A DNA stretch of 53,645 nt from Legionella norrlandica. Its GTDB lineage: Bacteria > Pseudomonadota > Gammaproteobacteria > Legionellales > Legionellaceae. A model generated the notes under the pieces. That model had not been told where the DNA came from and did no database searches. It worked only from the letters and a program-made list of their open reading frames with translations. The stretch spans positions 1 to 53,645 of the forward strand of contig NZ_JNCF01000018.1 in the NCBI RefSeq assembly GCF_000770585.1, in the 5' to 3' direction. Each line of letters opens with the position of its first letter. Position 1 is the stretch's first letter. Below are positions 8,893 through 18,785 of the stretch, one piece after another. The translations under genes were made by a program, and so were the position numbers.

Positions 8893-11015
8893 TAATTCTC
8901 CCCTTGTTTTTTTCGATACAATCTCATTACTACTTTATTAGCCCTTAAACGACGCATCACTCGAGCCAAATGCGTTCTGTCACAAACGCTGATAGAAAAA
9001 GTGACAGCATTATGACGGCCATCCCGAGGATCAACATTGATATTACCTATATTTGAATCGGCTTCGGAAATAGCCGTTGCTAAGGCAGCCAATACACCTC
9101 GCTCATTCGCGACTTCCACAGTAATATCTACCCAATATTCGCCCTGAACTTGATCGTCCCACCGTAAAGCGACAAATTGATCAGGGTTACTTCGAGTTGT
9201 TTTTAATGTAGTGCAATCACTGGCATGAACAATAATCCCTCGGCCTTGTTGAAATTTACCAACAATATTATCTCCCGGAATTGGTTGGCAGCACTCACCA
9301 AAATGCACCACCATACCTTCAGTACCTTTAATTGCCAAAGGCTTTTTATTATTTTTATCTAATTCATTAGAATCTTGTGCAACCACCAAGCGCTTGGCAA
9401 TAACCATCGCCATTTGATTACCAATACCGATGGAATACAATAAGTCATCCATTGTTTTATAATGCAAATCACTTAAAAGAGCTTGTAATGTCTCTGGGGG
9501 TACTTTTGCATAATCGCTGGATAGCTCTTCTAAAGATTGTTCTAATAAGCGTTTCCCTAAAACAATAGACTCAGCATGCTGTTGGCTCTTCAAAAAATGA
9601 CGGATATTGGATCTTGCCTTTCCAGTCACAACAAAATTCAACCAAGCTGGATTCGGATTTGCTCCAGGAGCAGTTATAATCTCTACTGTTTGACCATTGG
9701 ATAAAGGAATACTCAATGGCACCAGACGTCTATTCACCTTCGCTGCAACACAACTATTACCTACACCGGAGTGCACCGTATAAGCAAAATCCACTGGCGT
9801 TGCACCCTTTGGTAATTCCATAATATGACCTTTAGGGGTAAAAACATACACCTCATCAGGGAATAGGTCAATTTTAACGTTTTCAATAAACTCCAAGGAG
9901 CTCCCTGTGCTTCTTTGCATTTCCAATAAACTCTGAACCCACTCCCTTGCACGAAGCTGAGCCTCATTCACTTCCAAACCAGAAGATTTATAGATCCAGT
10001 GAGCAGCCACTCCATTATCAGCGACCTTATCCATTTCTCGAGTTCGTATTTGAACCTCAAGAGGGACCCCAAAAGGACCAAATAAAGTAGTGTGCAAAGA
10101 CTGGTAACCATTCGCTTTTGGGATTCCAATATAATCCTTAAAGCGTTGGGGGACAGGCTTATAGGTGCAATGCAGAGCCCCCAAAATTCTATAACAAGAA
10201 TCAATGTCTTCGGTGATAATACGAAACGCAAATACATCCGTAATTTCTGTAAAGGACGCTTTCTTTTGTTTCATTTTTCTATAAATGCTGTATAAATGCT
10301 TTTGCCTGCCAAACACTTGCTCATAGGGAATATTTAACTGAGATAGGGCATGCTGCAAATCTTTTTCAATAGTCTGAGTCAACTCTCGACGATTACCACG
10401 GGACTTTTCAACAGCAGACTTAATTGCTCGATAGCGCATAGGATATAAGGCTTGAAAACCTAAATCTTCGAGACCAACATAAATGGAATGCATACCTAAA
10501 CGATTAGCAATCGGAGCATAAATTTCAAGTGTTTCTATAGCAATTCGCCTACGTTTGGCTGCTGGCATTGCTCCCAAGGTACGCATATTATGTAGGCGGT
10601 CAGCCAACTTAACGATAATAACTCGTATATCCTTGACCATAGCCAAAACCATTTTGCGGAAATTTTCTGCTTGTGCTTCAGCTCTTGATTCGAATTTAAT
10701 TTTAGTCAATTTGGTTACCCCATCGACAAGGGCCGTTACTTCTTCACCAAATTGCTTGAGTAACTCTTCTTTACTTATGGAAGTGTCTTCGACTACATCA
10801 TGAAGCAGAGTAGCCATGATAGTTTGATAATCCAGTCTCATCCTTGCCAGAATTAAAGCAGCGGCTACGGGATGCGTAATATAAGGCTCTCCTGAACGAC
10901 GCATTTGACCTCGGTGTGCTTTTTCGGCCACCAAATAAGCTTGATAACATTTTTCAATTTGCGCCTGTTCAAGGTAGCATTTAAGCTCTTCATCGAGCTC
11001 TTTAAAGTAGCTCAC
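8892..11015 (-). CDS. spoT: Bifunctional (p)ppGpp synthetase/hydrolase SpoT
   Basis: SpoT makes and degrades the alarmone (p)ppGpp. Order of domains: HD hydrolase (about 20-180, with [15 protein letters not shown] and LLHDVVEDT), synthetase (about 230-345, [21 protein letters not shown] and [12 protein letters not shown]), TGS (about 385-445), helical domain, and ACT (about 630-705). I set the start at the GTG at 11015, because AGGGAG lies 6 bases before it and the protein then begins [14 protein letters not shown], aligning with the start of E. coli SpoT. An ATG 24 bases upstream is a weaker alternative. The intact HD motif predicts hydrolase activity, unlike RelA. In Legionella, ppGpp controls the switch to the transmissive phase (known biology). 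Confidence 0.97.
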   Translation of the reverse strand: MSYFKELDEELKCYLEQAQIEKCYQAYLVAEKAHRGQMRRSGEPYITHPVAAALILARMRLDYQTIMATLLHDVVEDTSISKEELLKQFGEEVTALVDGVTKLTKIKFESRAEAQAENFRKMVLAMVKDIRVIIVKLADRLHNMRTLGAMPAAKRRRIAIETLEIYAPIANRLGMHSIYVGLEDLGFQALYPMRYRAIKSAVEKSRGNRRELTQTIEKDLQHALSQLNIPYEQVFGRQKHLYSIYRKMKQKKASFTEITDVFAFRIITEDIDSCYRILGALHCTYKPVPQRFKDYIGIPKANGYQSLHTTLFGPFGVPLEVQIRTREMDKVADNGVAAHWIYKSSGLEVNEAQLRAREWVQSLLEMQRSTGSSLEFIENVKIDLFPDEVYVFTPKGHIMELPKGATPVDFAYTVHSGVGNSCVAAKVNRRLVPLSIPLSNGQTVEIITAPGANPNPAWLNFVVTGKARSNIRHFLKSQQHAESIVLGKRLLEQSLEELSSDYAKVPPETLQALLSDLHYKTMDDLLYSIGIGNQMAMVIAKRLVVAQDSNELDKNNKKPLAIKGTEGMVVHFGECCQPIPGDNIVGKFQQGRGIIVHASDCTTLKTTRSNPDQFVALRWDDQVQGEYWVDITVEVANERGVLAALATAISEADSNIGNINVDPRDGRHNAVTFSISVCDRTHLARVMRRLRANKVVMRLYRKKQGEN

Positions 11016-11091
11016 GCAGTACTCCCTCGTGTCCAACATGGCTATTTATACCTCTCATTACTCAAAATATGGTTTTATGCTTCACCTTTCA

Positions 11092-11225
11092 GACCTCTTT
11101 CGAATGAAACCCTTGCAAAAATCATTATTCATCGCAGTACCGCACACAAATCTTTATAGATTGCATTGTATCCATCCGATCTGGATTCACTTCTTACTAC
11201 TTTGCAGCGAATCTCGAAAGAGGTC
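11092..11225. repeat. Inverted-repeat element (MITE-like) between rpoZ and spoT
   Basis: Perfect 12-bp arms GACCTCTTTCGA (11092-11103) and TCGAAAGAGGTC (11214-11225) bound a 110-base core with no credible gene. It fills most of the 301-base gap between rpoZ and spoT, genes that are often closely linked. The size, arms and non-coding core suggest a non-autonomous mobile element or a repeat derived from an insertion sequence end; no target duplication was established. Confidence 0.55.
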
Positions 11226-11316
11226 CATCTCTATGCTTTGCTTAAATACCATCTGACTGAAAAAGAGGCATATTCATAGATGACTAGTCTCCTCAAGGCA
11301 AAGTCAATAATTAATT

Positions 11317-11520
11317 TTAATCCTCATTCAAGATATCCGCAGTAATATAACCTTCTGCGATTTCTCTTAACGCAACTACTGTAGGCTTATCGTTCTCCCA
11401 TTCAACCATTGGTTGATCGCCTCTAACAGCGATTTGCCTTGCCCGCTTTGTAGCCACCATTACTAATTCAAACCGATTTTTTACATGTTCCAAACAATCT
11501 TCAACTGTTACTCTTGCCAT
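11317..11520 (-). CDS. rpoZ: DNA-directed RNA polymerase omega subunit
   Basis: Omega helps RNA polymerase assemble around beta-prime and contributes to ppGpp binding. The 67-residue product begins [20 protein letters not shown] and has [14 protein letters not shown], both family signatures. I set the start at the ATG at 11520, not the upstream in-frame codon at 11535, because GAGGGTGG precedes it and it matches the conserved N-terminus. Downstream on the strand is spoT, so a polymerase subunit that helps sense ppGpp is next to the enzyme that controls ppGpp. Confidence 0.96.
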   Translation of the reverse strand: MARVTVEDCLEHVKNRFELVMVATKRARQIAVRGDQPMVEWENDKPTVVALREIAEGYITADILNED

Positions 11521-11570
11521 AAAATCCACCCTCAAATTATTAGAACAAATACTAGATAAAACCCTTTATT

Positions 11571-12197
11571 TTACTGTGATGACAATAGGAAAGAAAGCAA
11601 TTTTGCTTGTTTATTTACTTGTCTTTCAATTTTAAGCCTATTTGCAATAACTATAGATTGCAACTCCATTGCTGCTTTTTCAAAATTATCATTCACAATT
11701 AGATAATCAAATTCAGGATAATGACCCAGTTCATCCTTGGCTTTAATCATTCTTTCACTGATTACATGATCCTTATCCTGCCCCCTATTCATCAATCTTT
11801 CTTTTAATGCTTCTAACGAAGGCGGAATGATAAAGATACTCACTGCGTCAGGGTAAGAATGTCTAATTTGTTCTGCACCTTGCCAATCTATATCCAAAAC
11901 CACATCAATTCCAAATTTCAACCGTTTGTTAATTTGAGCCATTGATGTTCCATATAAATGATTAAACACTCTGGCATGCTCAATAAAAGCACCTTCATTA
12001 ACCATAGAAATAAATTGCTCATCATCAACAAAGAAGTAATCCACTCCATCACTTTCCCCAGGTCTCATAGGCCGGGTAGTATGAGAAATAGAAACTTCAA
12101 TGTTACACACAGTTTCAATTAATTTTTTTACTAAACTGGTTTTGCCTCCTCCTGAAGGCGCTGCAACAATATATAGATTTCCTTTATCACTAATCAT
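11571..12197 (-). CDS. gmk: Guanylate kinase
   Basis: Guanylate kinase phosphorylates GMP to GDP with ATP. The product (208 residues from the ATG at 12197) has the P-loop [14 protein letters not shown], the GMP-binding segment [20 protein letters not shown] and the lid region [21 protein letters not shown] at 12206, within the yicC stop codon (GAGTGA), could give three more residues; both starts imply tight coupling to yicC. Order yicC-gmk-rpoZ-spoT is the standard gammaproteobacterial arrangement. Confidence 0.96.
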   Translation of the reverse strand: MISDKGNLYIVAAPSGGGKTSLVKKLIETVCNIEVSISHTTRPMRPGESDGVDYFFVDDEQFISMVNEGAFIEHARVFNHLYGTSMAQINKRLKFGIDVVLDIDWQGAEQIRHSYPDAVSIFIIPPSLEALKERLMNRGQDKDHVISERMIKAKDELGHYPEFDYLIVNDNFEKAAMELQSIVIANRLKIERQVNKQAKLLSFLLSSQ

Positions 12198-12202
12198 ATC
12201 AT

Positions 12203-13069
12203 TCACTCGAAGTTCTGAATTTGTTCACGCATTTGCTCAATTAATACTTTCATTTCAACAGCACTTAGCGTTAATTCGGCTGAATCAGATTTTGAACTTA
12301 GCGTATTCGCTTCTCTATTTAATTCTTGCATTAAAAAATCCAGTCTTCTCCCTGTGACTTTTTCATCATTTATAGTACGACTTACTTCCGCTATATGAGT
12401 CTGTAATCTGTCTAATTCCTCACTGACATCAAGCCTGGTTAATATAAAAGCTATTTCTTGTTCTATTCGCGCTTCTGGAACTTCAATTGGCACTGCATGC
12501 AAGCGAGTAAGCAATTTATCTCTAGTCTTATCAGCCATGGAAGTCACAATCTCCTTAGAGCGCACAACTTCTCTACCCAATGCCTGTAATCTTCCTTCCA
12601 CATGTGCCTTTAAAGCCTTACCTTCGACTGCCCTTGCTTCACACAAAGTATCTACAGCTTCTTTAAAAGAGTCCAAGGCAAGTTGACCCAATTCTTCCAT
12701 ATCGAGCGAATTAACCTCAACAACACCAGGCCAGGATAATACTTGGCTAACAGTCATATCATTAGCCAGATGATGAGAAGTCGATAATTTATCGCTTAAA
12801 TCAAGTAATGCATTAACCATACCTATATTTATAATCATAGACCGATTATCAGAACTTGTGTCCTTATACTTGAGCTGGCATTCTAGTTTACCTCGATAAA
12901 CTTTATCACGAAGCAGAGATCTTAATTCCGCTTCAAGATAACGAAATGGTTCGGGCAAACGAAATGTTACCTCGAGATAGCGATGATTAACCGACCTGAT
13001 TTCCCAACAAAAATGGCCTGCTTCAAACTGCTTTTGGCTACGAGCAAAAGCTGTCATACTATGAATCAT
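12203..13069 (-). CDS. yicC: YicC family endoribonuclease
   Basis: YicC-family proteins are endoribonucleases linked to small-RNA turnover in E. coli and B. subtilis. The 288-residue product starts [12 protein letters not shown], the family-typical N-terminus, which is why I chose the ATG at 13069 over a GTG at 13081. It contains [19 protein letters not shown] near 25-45 and ends in the DUF1732 region with [21 protein letters not shown] near 240-260. It overlaps gmk at its end and is divergent from rph across a 179-base gap. Confidence 0.94.
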   Translation of the reverse strand: MIHSMTAFARSQKQFEAGHFCWEIRSVNHRYLEVTFRLPEPFRYLEAELRSLLRDKVYRGKLECQLKYKDTSSDNRSMIINIGMVNALLDLSDKLSTSHHLANDMTVSQVLSWPGVVEVNSLDMEELGQLALDSFKEAVDTLCEARAVEGKALKAHVEGRLQALGREVVRSKEIVTSMADKTRDKLLTRLHAVPIEVPEARIEQEIAFILTRLDVSEELDRLQTHIAEVSRTINDEKVTGRRLDFLMQELNREANTLSSKSDSAELTLSAVEMKVLIEQMREQIQNFE

Positions 13070-13260
13070 AAAAACACTCACTTTTTAACCTTGCGCGAAT
13101 ATACCTGAAATTAAGAGAATTGCACAGGTATTGCTCATTAAATATCTACTTAAGAGAACTCAACGTGCTAGATTTTAAGTCTATTGAAGTTTCTAGACTA
13201 TATAGAGTGCAACTCATATATTAAAGAGTTATACTTTGGAATTTTATTGAGGAGTATCCA

Positions 13261-13968
13261 ATGCGCCCTAGTAATCGTGAACATGACCAACTTCGCACCG
13301 TAGCAATAACTCGTAATTTTACGAATCATGCTGAAGGTTCTGTATTAGTTGAATTTGGCCAAACCAAAGTGATTTGTAATGCCTCGATCATTGAAGGAGT
13401 TCCTCGTTTTCTAAAAGGTAAAAATCAAGGATGGATAACAGCTGAATATGGCATGTTACCACGTGCAACGCACAGCCGAACTGAAAGAGAAGCGAGCAAA
13501 GGCAAGCAAGGTGGAAGAACTCTGGAAATTCAACGACTTATTGGCCGTTCTCTTAGGGCTTGTATTGATTTGAAAGTTCTCGGTGAAAATACAATTACTC
13601 TCGATTGCGATGTCATCCAAGCCGATGGCGGTACAAGAACTGCTGCTATTACCGGTGCTTGTGTTGCTATGAGGGATGCCATCCGCTGGATGGTAGAACG
13701 GGAAAAATTACGTAAGATGCCAGTTTTTAAGTATGTAGCAGCTGTATCAGTTGGCATTTACAGGGGACAACCTGTATTGGATTTGGACTATGCAGAAGAT
13801 GTCCTTGCAGAAACTGATATGAATGTCGTGATGAACGAGAATGGGCACTTCATTGAAGTTCAAGGCACTGCCGAAGATAATGCCTTTACTCGGGAACAGC
13901 TAAACAGCATGTTATTACTCGCCGAAACGGGCATCCCCCAATTAATTGAACTCCAAAAAAATGCTTGA
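13261..13968 (+). CDS. rph: Ribonuclease PH
   Basis: RNase PH trims tRNA 3' ends by phosphorolysis. The 235-residue product has [11 protein letters not shown] at the start, the RNA-binding segment [20 protein letters not shown] near 76-95, the phosphate-binding [12 protein letters not shown] near 97-110, and catalytic-core [19 protein letters not shown] near 118-136. Length is typical (about 238). A GAGGAG ribosome site is 6 bases before the ATG. The rph-yicC divergent pair is conserved in many gammaproteobacteria. Confidence 0.98.
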   Translation: MRPSNREHDQLRTVAITRNFTNHAEGSVLVEFGQTKVICNASIIEGVPRFLKGKNQGWITAEYGMLPRATHSRTEREASKGKQGGRTLEIQRLIGRSLRACIDLKVLGENTITLDCDVIQADGGTRTAAITGACVAMRDAIRWMVEREKLRKMPVFKYVAAVSVGIYRGQPVLDLDYAEDVLAETDMNVVMNENGHFIEVQGTAEDNAFTREQLNSMLLLAETGIPQLIELQKNA

Positions 13969-14017
13969 GAAACAATTGTCAAGCTCAGATCGCACGTATA
14001 ACTGCTAATCAGGTAGG

Positions 14018-14038
14018 CGGGGCTCACACACAGCCCCG
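14018..14038. terminator. Candidate bidirectional hairpin between rph and pilT
   Basis: CGGGGCT (14018-14024) and AGCCCCG (14032-14038) form a perfect 7-bp GC-rich stem with a 7-base loop. It lies in the 107-base gap between the converging genes rph and pilT, where a shared terminator would be expected. No T-run follows on either strand, so termination would depend on the stem alone or on Rho. Confidence 0.5.
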
Positions 14039-14075
14039 ACCTCCCCTCCAGGCACATACGATGCCGCAAACGAAC

Positions 14076-15110
14076 TCAGAATAACGACTTATTTAAAGCT
14101 GCCTCATGCGCAACATGCCTGGAAATGATGTTTTTATTAACTAATTCAGTCAAATGTTGATCCAGCGTTTGCATCCCTTTCGCCTGGCCTGTTTGAATGG
14201 AAGAGTACATTTGAGCTACCTTATCTTCACGAATTAAATTACGGATAGCTGCCGTACATATCATGATTTCAAGTGCAGCAACTCGTCCCCCTTTACTCCT
14301 TTTTAATAAACTTTGTGCAATGACAGCCTGGAGTGATTCCGAAAGCATAGATCGGACCATTGATTTTTCCTCAGCGGGAAACACATCAATAATCCTGTTT
14401 ATGGTCTTTGTTGCTGAATTTGTATGCAAGGTACCAAAAACCAAATGTCCTGTTTCTGCTGCAGTCATTGCTAAACGTATTGTTTCCAGATCCCGCAACT
14501 CTCCTACTAATATAATATCTGGATCTTCACGCAAAGCGGATCTTAAAGCCGCATTAAAACTCAGTGTGTCTTTATGTACTTCGCGTTGATTAACTAAACA
14601 TTTTTTACTCTGATGAACAAACTCTATAGGATCTTCGACTGTTAAAATATGCTCGTAACGAGTAGAATTGATATAATCAATAACAGCAGCTAAAGTAGTG
14701 CTTTTCCCTGATCCAGTGGGGCCCGTAACTAAAACTAGTCCCCGTGAAAAACTTGCTATTTCTTTAAAAATTGGCGGTAAATTCAAATCTTCCATACTAA
14801 GTATCTCAGAAGGAATTGTCCTGAAAACAGCCGCGGCCCCACGAGATTGGTTGAACGCATTAACCCTAAAACGTGCTAAATTAGTTATTTCAAAAGAAAA
14901 ATCAGCTTCCAAAAATTCTTCATATTCTTTTCTCTGCCTATCATTCATAATGTCATAGACAATTTTAATAACGTCCTTATGTTCTAAAGGTGGTAAATTG
15001 ATTTTGCGCAAATCACCATCAACACGAATCATTGGAGGCATTCCAGCTGAAATATGTAAATCTGAAGATTTATTTTTGACCGAAAATGCCAGTAATTCTG
15101 CGATATCCAT
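14076..15110 (-). CDS. pilT: Type IV pilus retraction ATPase PilT
   Basis: PilT is the hexameric cytoplasmic ATPase that depolymerises type IV pili, driving twitching motility and DNA uptake. The 344-residue product has an N-terminal PAS-like region, Walker A GPTGSGKSTT near 130-140, the Asp box (LTVEDPIEFVH), Walker B PDIILVGELRD near 200 and the His box (TAAETGHLVFGTLHTNSA). The AIRNLIREDK motif near 290 is diagnostic of PilT. I set the start at ATG 15110 rather than an upstream TTG. It is divergent from yggS-proC-yggT, as in Pseudomonas. Confidence 0.97.
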   Translation of the reverse strand: MDIAELLAFSVKNKSSDLHISAGMPPMIRVDGDLRKINLPPLEHKDVIKIVYDIMNDRQRKEYEEFLEADFSFEITNLARFRVNAFNQSRGAAAVFRTIPSEILSMEDLNLPPIFKEIASFSRGLVLVTGPTGSGKSTTLAAVIDYINSTRYEHILTVEDPIEFVHQSKKCLVNQREVHKDTLSFNAALRSALREDPDIILVGELRDLETIRLAMTAAETGHLVFGTLHTNSATKTINRIIDVFPAEEKSMVRSMLSESLQAVIAQSLLKRSKGGRVAALEIMICTAAIRNLIREDKVAQMYSSIQTGQAKGMQTLDQHLTELVNKNIISRHVAHEAALNKSLF

Positions 15111-15396
15111 ACTCAATATTCCCTGCTAATTTGTTTGTTCGATGTCATTCGACATGTGCTGTACAGCTCTTACAAGAAGGTACGAAGCACAGAATCGGAG
15201 AGTACAAATATAGGTACATAAAGAGATTCGAGCATCATACCGATAAATTAATTGCTTCTTACAGTAGAGTATCGAAAGATATCTATCCTATATAATTTAG
15301 ATTAGCTCAAGAAATGAATCCCAGCAATCATGGCTTTCTTTTTGTAGTATCATTAAACTGTTCATTTAATTCTATACCTGACTAAGATTGATAAAT

Positions 15397-16092
15397 ATGA
15401 GTATTAGCCTAAATATATATAAAGTAAGAGAGTTGATTACAAAAGCTGAAGTAAGTAGTCATAGAAAACCTGGCAGCGTCTTACTATTAGCTGTTAGTAA
15501 AGAACAAGATATTGATTCTATAATAGAAGCCTTTCATCAAGGTATAGAGCATTTTGGGGAAAATTATTTTCAAGAAGCACAAGAAAAAATTCTAGCATTA
15601 AAAGAGTTCCCCATCTGTTGGCATTTTATTGGCCCACTCCAAAGCAATAAAGCCAAAGGAATTGCTCAATATTTTAGTTGGGTTCATAGCATAAACCGTG
15701 ATAAAACAGCGAATCTCCTTAATCAATTCAGACCAAATCATTTACCACCACTCAATGTATGTTTGCAGATTAATTTAGTGGCAGAAGACACGAAAGCTGG
15801 CATACGTCCTGAAGAAGCTACGGAACTAGCTCTTCGAGTAAGCCAATTACCTCATTTAAAACTGCGAGGACTTATGACTATCCCTCCCCCTCAAAACGAT
15901 CAGCATACTCAATACCAGTTATTCCTTAAGCTCAATCAGCTTATGCAATCTCTCAACCGAGCCTTGAATTTGAAAATGGACACTTTATCAATGGGCATGA
16001 GCGATGATCTGATCCCTGCTATTCAAGCAGGATCGACCATAGTTCGCATTGGTCGAGCAATTTTTGGTGAACGCAAAGGGAAACAATTATGA
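15397..16092 (+). CDS. yggS: YggS family pyridoxal phosphate-binding protein
   Basis: YggS/PLPBP proteins carry PLP and keep B6 and amino-acid pools in balance; no catalysis is established. The 231-residue product has the PLP lysine in LLLAVSKEQDIDSI near 32-45, HFGENYFQEAQEK near 56-70, WHFIGPLQSNKAK near 80-92, and the phosphate-binding SMGMSDDLIPAIQAGSTIVRIG near 195-218. An alternative TTG start lies 9 bases upstream; I prefer the ATG. Its stop overlaps the proC start (ATGA), so the two are coupled. Confidence 0.95.
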   Translation: MSISLNIYKVRELITKAEVSSHRKPGSVLLLAVSKEQDIDSIIEAFHQGIEHFGENYFQEAQEKILALKEFPICWHFIGPLQSNKAKGIAQYFSWVHSINRDKTANLLNQFRPNHLPPLNVCLQINLVAEDTKAGIRPEEATELALRVSQLPHLKLRGLMTIPPPQNDQHTQYQLFLKLNQLMQSLNRALNLKMDTLSMGMSDDLIPAIQAGSTIVRIGRAIFGERKGKQL

Positions 16093-16877
16093 ACATCAGT
16101 TTTATTGGTTATGGGAATATGGCTAAAGCGATTGCACGCAGCCTACAAAATCAAGGTAAATATTCTTTATCTGCTGCTGCCCCCTCATTAACCGCAGGAA
16201 TTAATAAAGAAAATATTCGTACTCATCATGACAATAAAGAAATTGTTAAAAATGCCGATATTATTATTCTAGCTGTGAAACCTTCGCAAATGAGTCCCGT
16301 ATTAAAAGAAATTAACCCTTTTATTCCAATTAATTGTCTGCTGATCTCAGTTGCCGCGGGATTAACTCTTACCTGGTTTGCAAAACAGTGCAACAAAGGC
16401 CAAGCAGTGATTAGGACCATGCCTAACACTCCTGCTACAGTAGGCATGGCCGCAACGCCAATGATAGCCAATGAATTTACTAATCAGAAGCAAAAAAAAT
16501 GGGCAGAACAATTGTTCTCTAGCATAGGAATAACCAGTTGGGTGGAAAATGAAGAAGACATGGATACTTTTACAGCTCTTTCTGGCAGTGGACCAGCTTA
16601 TGTCTTTTTATTCATTGAAACGATGATTAATGCCGCTGTTGAATTAGGTCTGAATGAGAGAGTCGCAAAAATCTTTGCTATGCAGACATTTCTAGGAGCA
16701 TTGCATTTAGCTCAGCACAGCAAACTAGATTTGGCTGAATTAAGAACAAAGGTAACCTCCCCAGGAGGCACAACCGCAGCAGCTTTACAAATTTTACATA
16801 AACAATTGGATGATTTAATTTATTCAGCCATGAAAGCGGCAAAAGAAAGGGCTCATGAGTTGGGGAATATAAATTAA
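16089..16877 (+). CDS. proC: Pyrroline-5-carboxylate reductase
   Basis: ProC performs the last step of proline synthesis, reducing pyrroline-5-carboxylate with NAD(P)H. The 262-residue product starts with a Rossmann fold, ISFIGYGNMAKAIARSL, then ILAVKPSQMSPVL near 57-70, VIRTMPNTPATVGMAAT near 108-125, and a C-terminal dimerisation domain with ALSGSGPAYVFLFIE and LRTKVTSPGGTTAAAL. Length is normal. It overlaps yggS by 4 bases and precedes yggT by 265 bases. Confidence 0.97.
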   Translation: MNISFIGYGNMAKAIARSLQNQGKYSLSAAAPSLTAGINKENIRTHHDNKEIVKNADIIILAVKPSQMSPVLKEINPFIPINCLLISVAAGLTLTWFAKQCNKGQAVIRTMPNTPATVGMAATPMIANEFTNQKQKKWAEQLFSSIGITSWVENEEDMDTFTALSGSGPAYVFLFIETMINAAVELGLNERVAKIFAMQTFLGALHLAQHSKLDLAELRTKVTSPGGTTAAALQILHKQLDDLIYSAMKAAKERAHELGNIN

Positions 16878-17142
16878 CCAAATCTATTGAAATGATCTAT
16901 AGTAAAACTGCTTTTTAGACCTAATGTTCTTTTAATACAGATTAAATCAAAATTCTAAGCTAGTAATACAAGGCAAACACGTATTATTGCTATATAATCA
17001 CCTAATCGTCGTTCTTGCGAACACAGCTAAGCAATTTCATATCACTGGATTTCTTGCTGCACTCGCAAAAAGACAACATGCTGTAGCGTAATAACACGTG
17101 CTTGCCTTTTCATTGAAGAACAATAATTTAAGAGGTGAAATA

Positions 17143-17718
17143 ATGCCAGGTCTATTTGCTGTTGGATATTTTTTAGTATCCCTATTCTTTACAATCATGA
17201 TATTCAGCTTATGGTTTAGAATTGCCTTACGCTTCTTTCGTATTAGTTTTGTTAATCCATTCAGCCAATTAATATATACCGTAACCAATCCTTTACTTAA
17301 ACCATTTCATCTAATTTTAAAAAAAGAAGTTCACCCAAAACAAAAATATGATTGGGCAGCACTTGGAGCTTTAATCATAATAGAATTTATTAAAATTATT
17401 TGTCTGAGTCTCCTTATTTATCAGACCATTATTCCATTTCTCTTTATTTTCCTCTATGTCCTTGTTGATTTAATTATTCAGCCCTGTGAGTTATTATTCT
17501 TTGCCATTTTGATTCGCGTAATAATGAGCTATGTAAATCCCAGATGGCAACATCCATTAGGAGATGTCCTGCGTATAATTACTGAACCACTGCTACGGTT
17601 GGGAAGAATAATTATTCCTGATATCTCAGGTTTTGACTTCTCCCCATTCATTATTATGGTGGTATTAAAGGTTATTACCTTATTCCTAAGCGCTTCTTTA
17701 CCTTGGAGGTTGTTATAA
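17143..17718 (+). CDS. yggT: YggT family integral membrane protein
   Basis: YggT is a conserved inner-membrane protein of unclear function, implicated in osmotic tolerance in E. coli. The 191-residue product has two YggT repeats, each a helix followed by a segment ending in a P-rich loop: SFVNPFSQLIYTVTNPLLKPF near 40-60 and SYVNPRWQHPLGDVLRIITEPLLRL near 130-155. At least four helices are present. I use the ATG at 17143, after AGAGGTG, because it matches the family N-terminus; a longer frame from 17098 is unlikely. Confidence 0.9.
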   Translation: MPGLFAVGYFLVSLFFTIMIFSLWFRIALRFFRISFVNPFSQLIYTVTNPLLKPFHLILKKEVHPKQKYDWAALGALIIIEFIKIICLSLLIYQTIIPFLFIFLYVLVDLIIQPCELLFFAILIRVIMSYVNPRWQHPLGDVLRIITEPLLRLGRIIIPDISGFDFSPFIIMVVLKVITLFLSASLPWRLL

Positions 17719-17780
17719 AAAAGCAAAAATAAACAAAAAGAACTATACTATTACTTGATACGGATTGATGGGAATAGCCT

Positions 17781-18383
17781 ATGAAATCGACATTGTTTAC
17801 GAGTTTAGCATTGTTACTTGTGCCGTTCAGTCTAATGGGTGACCAATCGTTATATTGCCCGCAAAATCATGCCTATATTAATGTTGGCATGAGTATGGAT
17901 CAGGTAATTGCTGCTTGCGGAGAGCCATTGAGTAAACAAGATTCTAACCAGCCTCTTTTACAAAAAATCCCAGTTCAGCAACTGATTTATAATAATCTAG
18001 GCAGTACAGATGGTCTGTACTCAGGATCATTAAATGTTCCTACCGGCACTGCCTTTTATGGCGTATGGAATATACCAACCGGTAGTAGCGGAATTCAATT
18101 AGAAGTAGACATTCTTAATAACAAAGTACAAGCACTTAAAGTAAACGGTGGCGATACCAACGCTTTTTCTCTCTGTGGAGATACCAGTATCCAAGTTGGA
18201 GATCCAGCGTCTAAAGTCTATGGAGCCTGCGGTAGTCCCAATTTGGTCAATAATACCTATATTAATCAGCCAGTTCCTACAGCTACAAAACCACAAATTT
18301 GGGTTTATCAACCAGGCCCTTATCAACCAGCCTTTTCCTTGACTTTTGTCGATGGCAAATTACAATCCATCGGAAATAACTGA
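17781..18383 (+). CDS. Secreted DUF2845-like protein
   Basis: The 200-residue product has a Sec signal peptide (MKSTLFTSLALLLVPFSLMG, cleavage near 20) and two copies of a pattern in which a glycine-rich turn precedes a Cys-Gly-x-Pro motif: VGMSMDQVIAACGEPLSKQ near 37-54 and VGDPASKVYGACGSPNLVN near 138-155. This resembles the DUF2845 family of exported proteins, abundant in Legionella and relatives, with unknown function. It is followed after 13 bases by a small conserved gene on the same strand. Confidence 0.7.
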   Translation: MKSTLFTSLALLLVPFSLMGDQSLYCPQNHAYINVGMSMDQVIAACGEPLSKQDSNQPLLQKIPVQQLIYNNLGSTDGLYSGSLNVPTGTAFYGVWNIPTGSSGIQLEVDILNNKVQALKVNGGDTNAFSLCGDTSIQVGDPASKVYGACGSPNLVNNTYINQPVPTATKPQIWVYQPGPYQPAFSLTFVDGKLQSIGNN

Positions 18384-18396
18384 GGAAGAATACTAA

Positions 18397-18678
18397 ATGG
18401 CTGAAACTATAGATGATATAACAATTGCTTTTACTGAAAACGGGATAGAAATAACCAAGGAACTGGACAAACAAATACTATCGAAAGGAGCTTGGACCAC
18501 TATTATGTTCAAGTACCAAGATTGGGACAATACAAAAAGTGATTATGGACCTGTAAAATACTCCATAAGGCGTTACCAAAAACGTAATAATCAATATTGG
18601 CAAAAATCCAAATTCAATATTTCAAGTACTGAGCAAGCTAAAAAAATTGTTGAAATTTTAAATAATTGGATTGAATAA
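18397..18678 (+). CDS. Conserved hypothetical 93-residue protein
   Basis: The 93-residue product has no signal peptide or membrane segment. It resembles a small conserved proteobacterial family that I recognise only by pattern: an ELDKQILSKGAWTTIMFKYQ segment followed by a KYSIRRYQKRNNQYW stretch and a helical tail ending in EILNNWIE. A ribosome site (GAGGAAG) lies about 8 bases before the ATG. It is 13 bases after the DUF2845-like gene and likely shares its transcript. The function is unknown. Confidence 0.7.
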   Translation: MAETIDDITIAFTENGIEITKELDKQILSKGAWTTIMFKYQDWDNTKSDYGPVKYSIRRYQKRNNQYWQKSKFNISSTEQAKKIVEILNNWIE

Positions 18679-18735
18679 GTGGGGTCGTCTAATAGAGACT
18701 GAATCCATGCTCATTAAGAATTCACCAACATTCCC

Positions 18736-18763
18736 CCCGGATTACGCCTTCGCCTAATCCGGG
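18736..18763. terminator. REP-like hairpin terminator
   Basis: CCCGGATTA (18736-18744) and TAATCCGGG (18755-18763) form a perfect 9-bp stem with a 10-base loop, followed on the + strand by TTTGGATT. Sequences of this form recur as palindromic repeats in many bacterial genomes. It lies between the converging 93-residue gene and the subtilase gene and is the best terminator candidate in the window. Confidence 0.65.
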
Positions 18764-18785
18764 TTTGGATTACTCAAAAAATATA

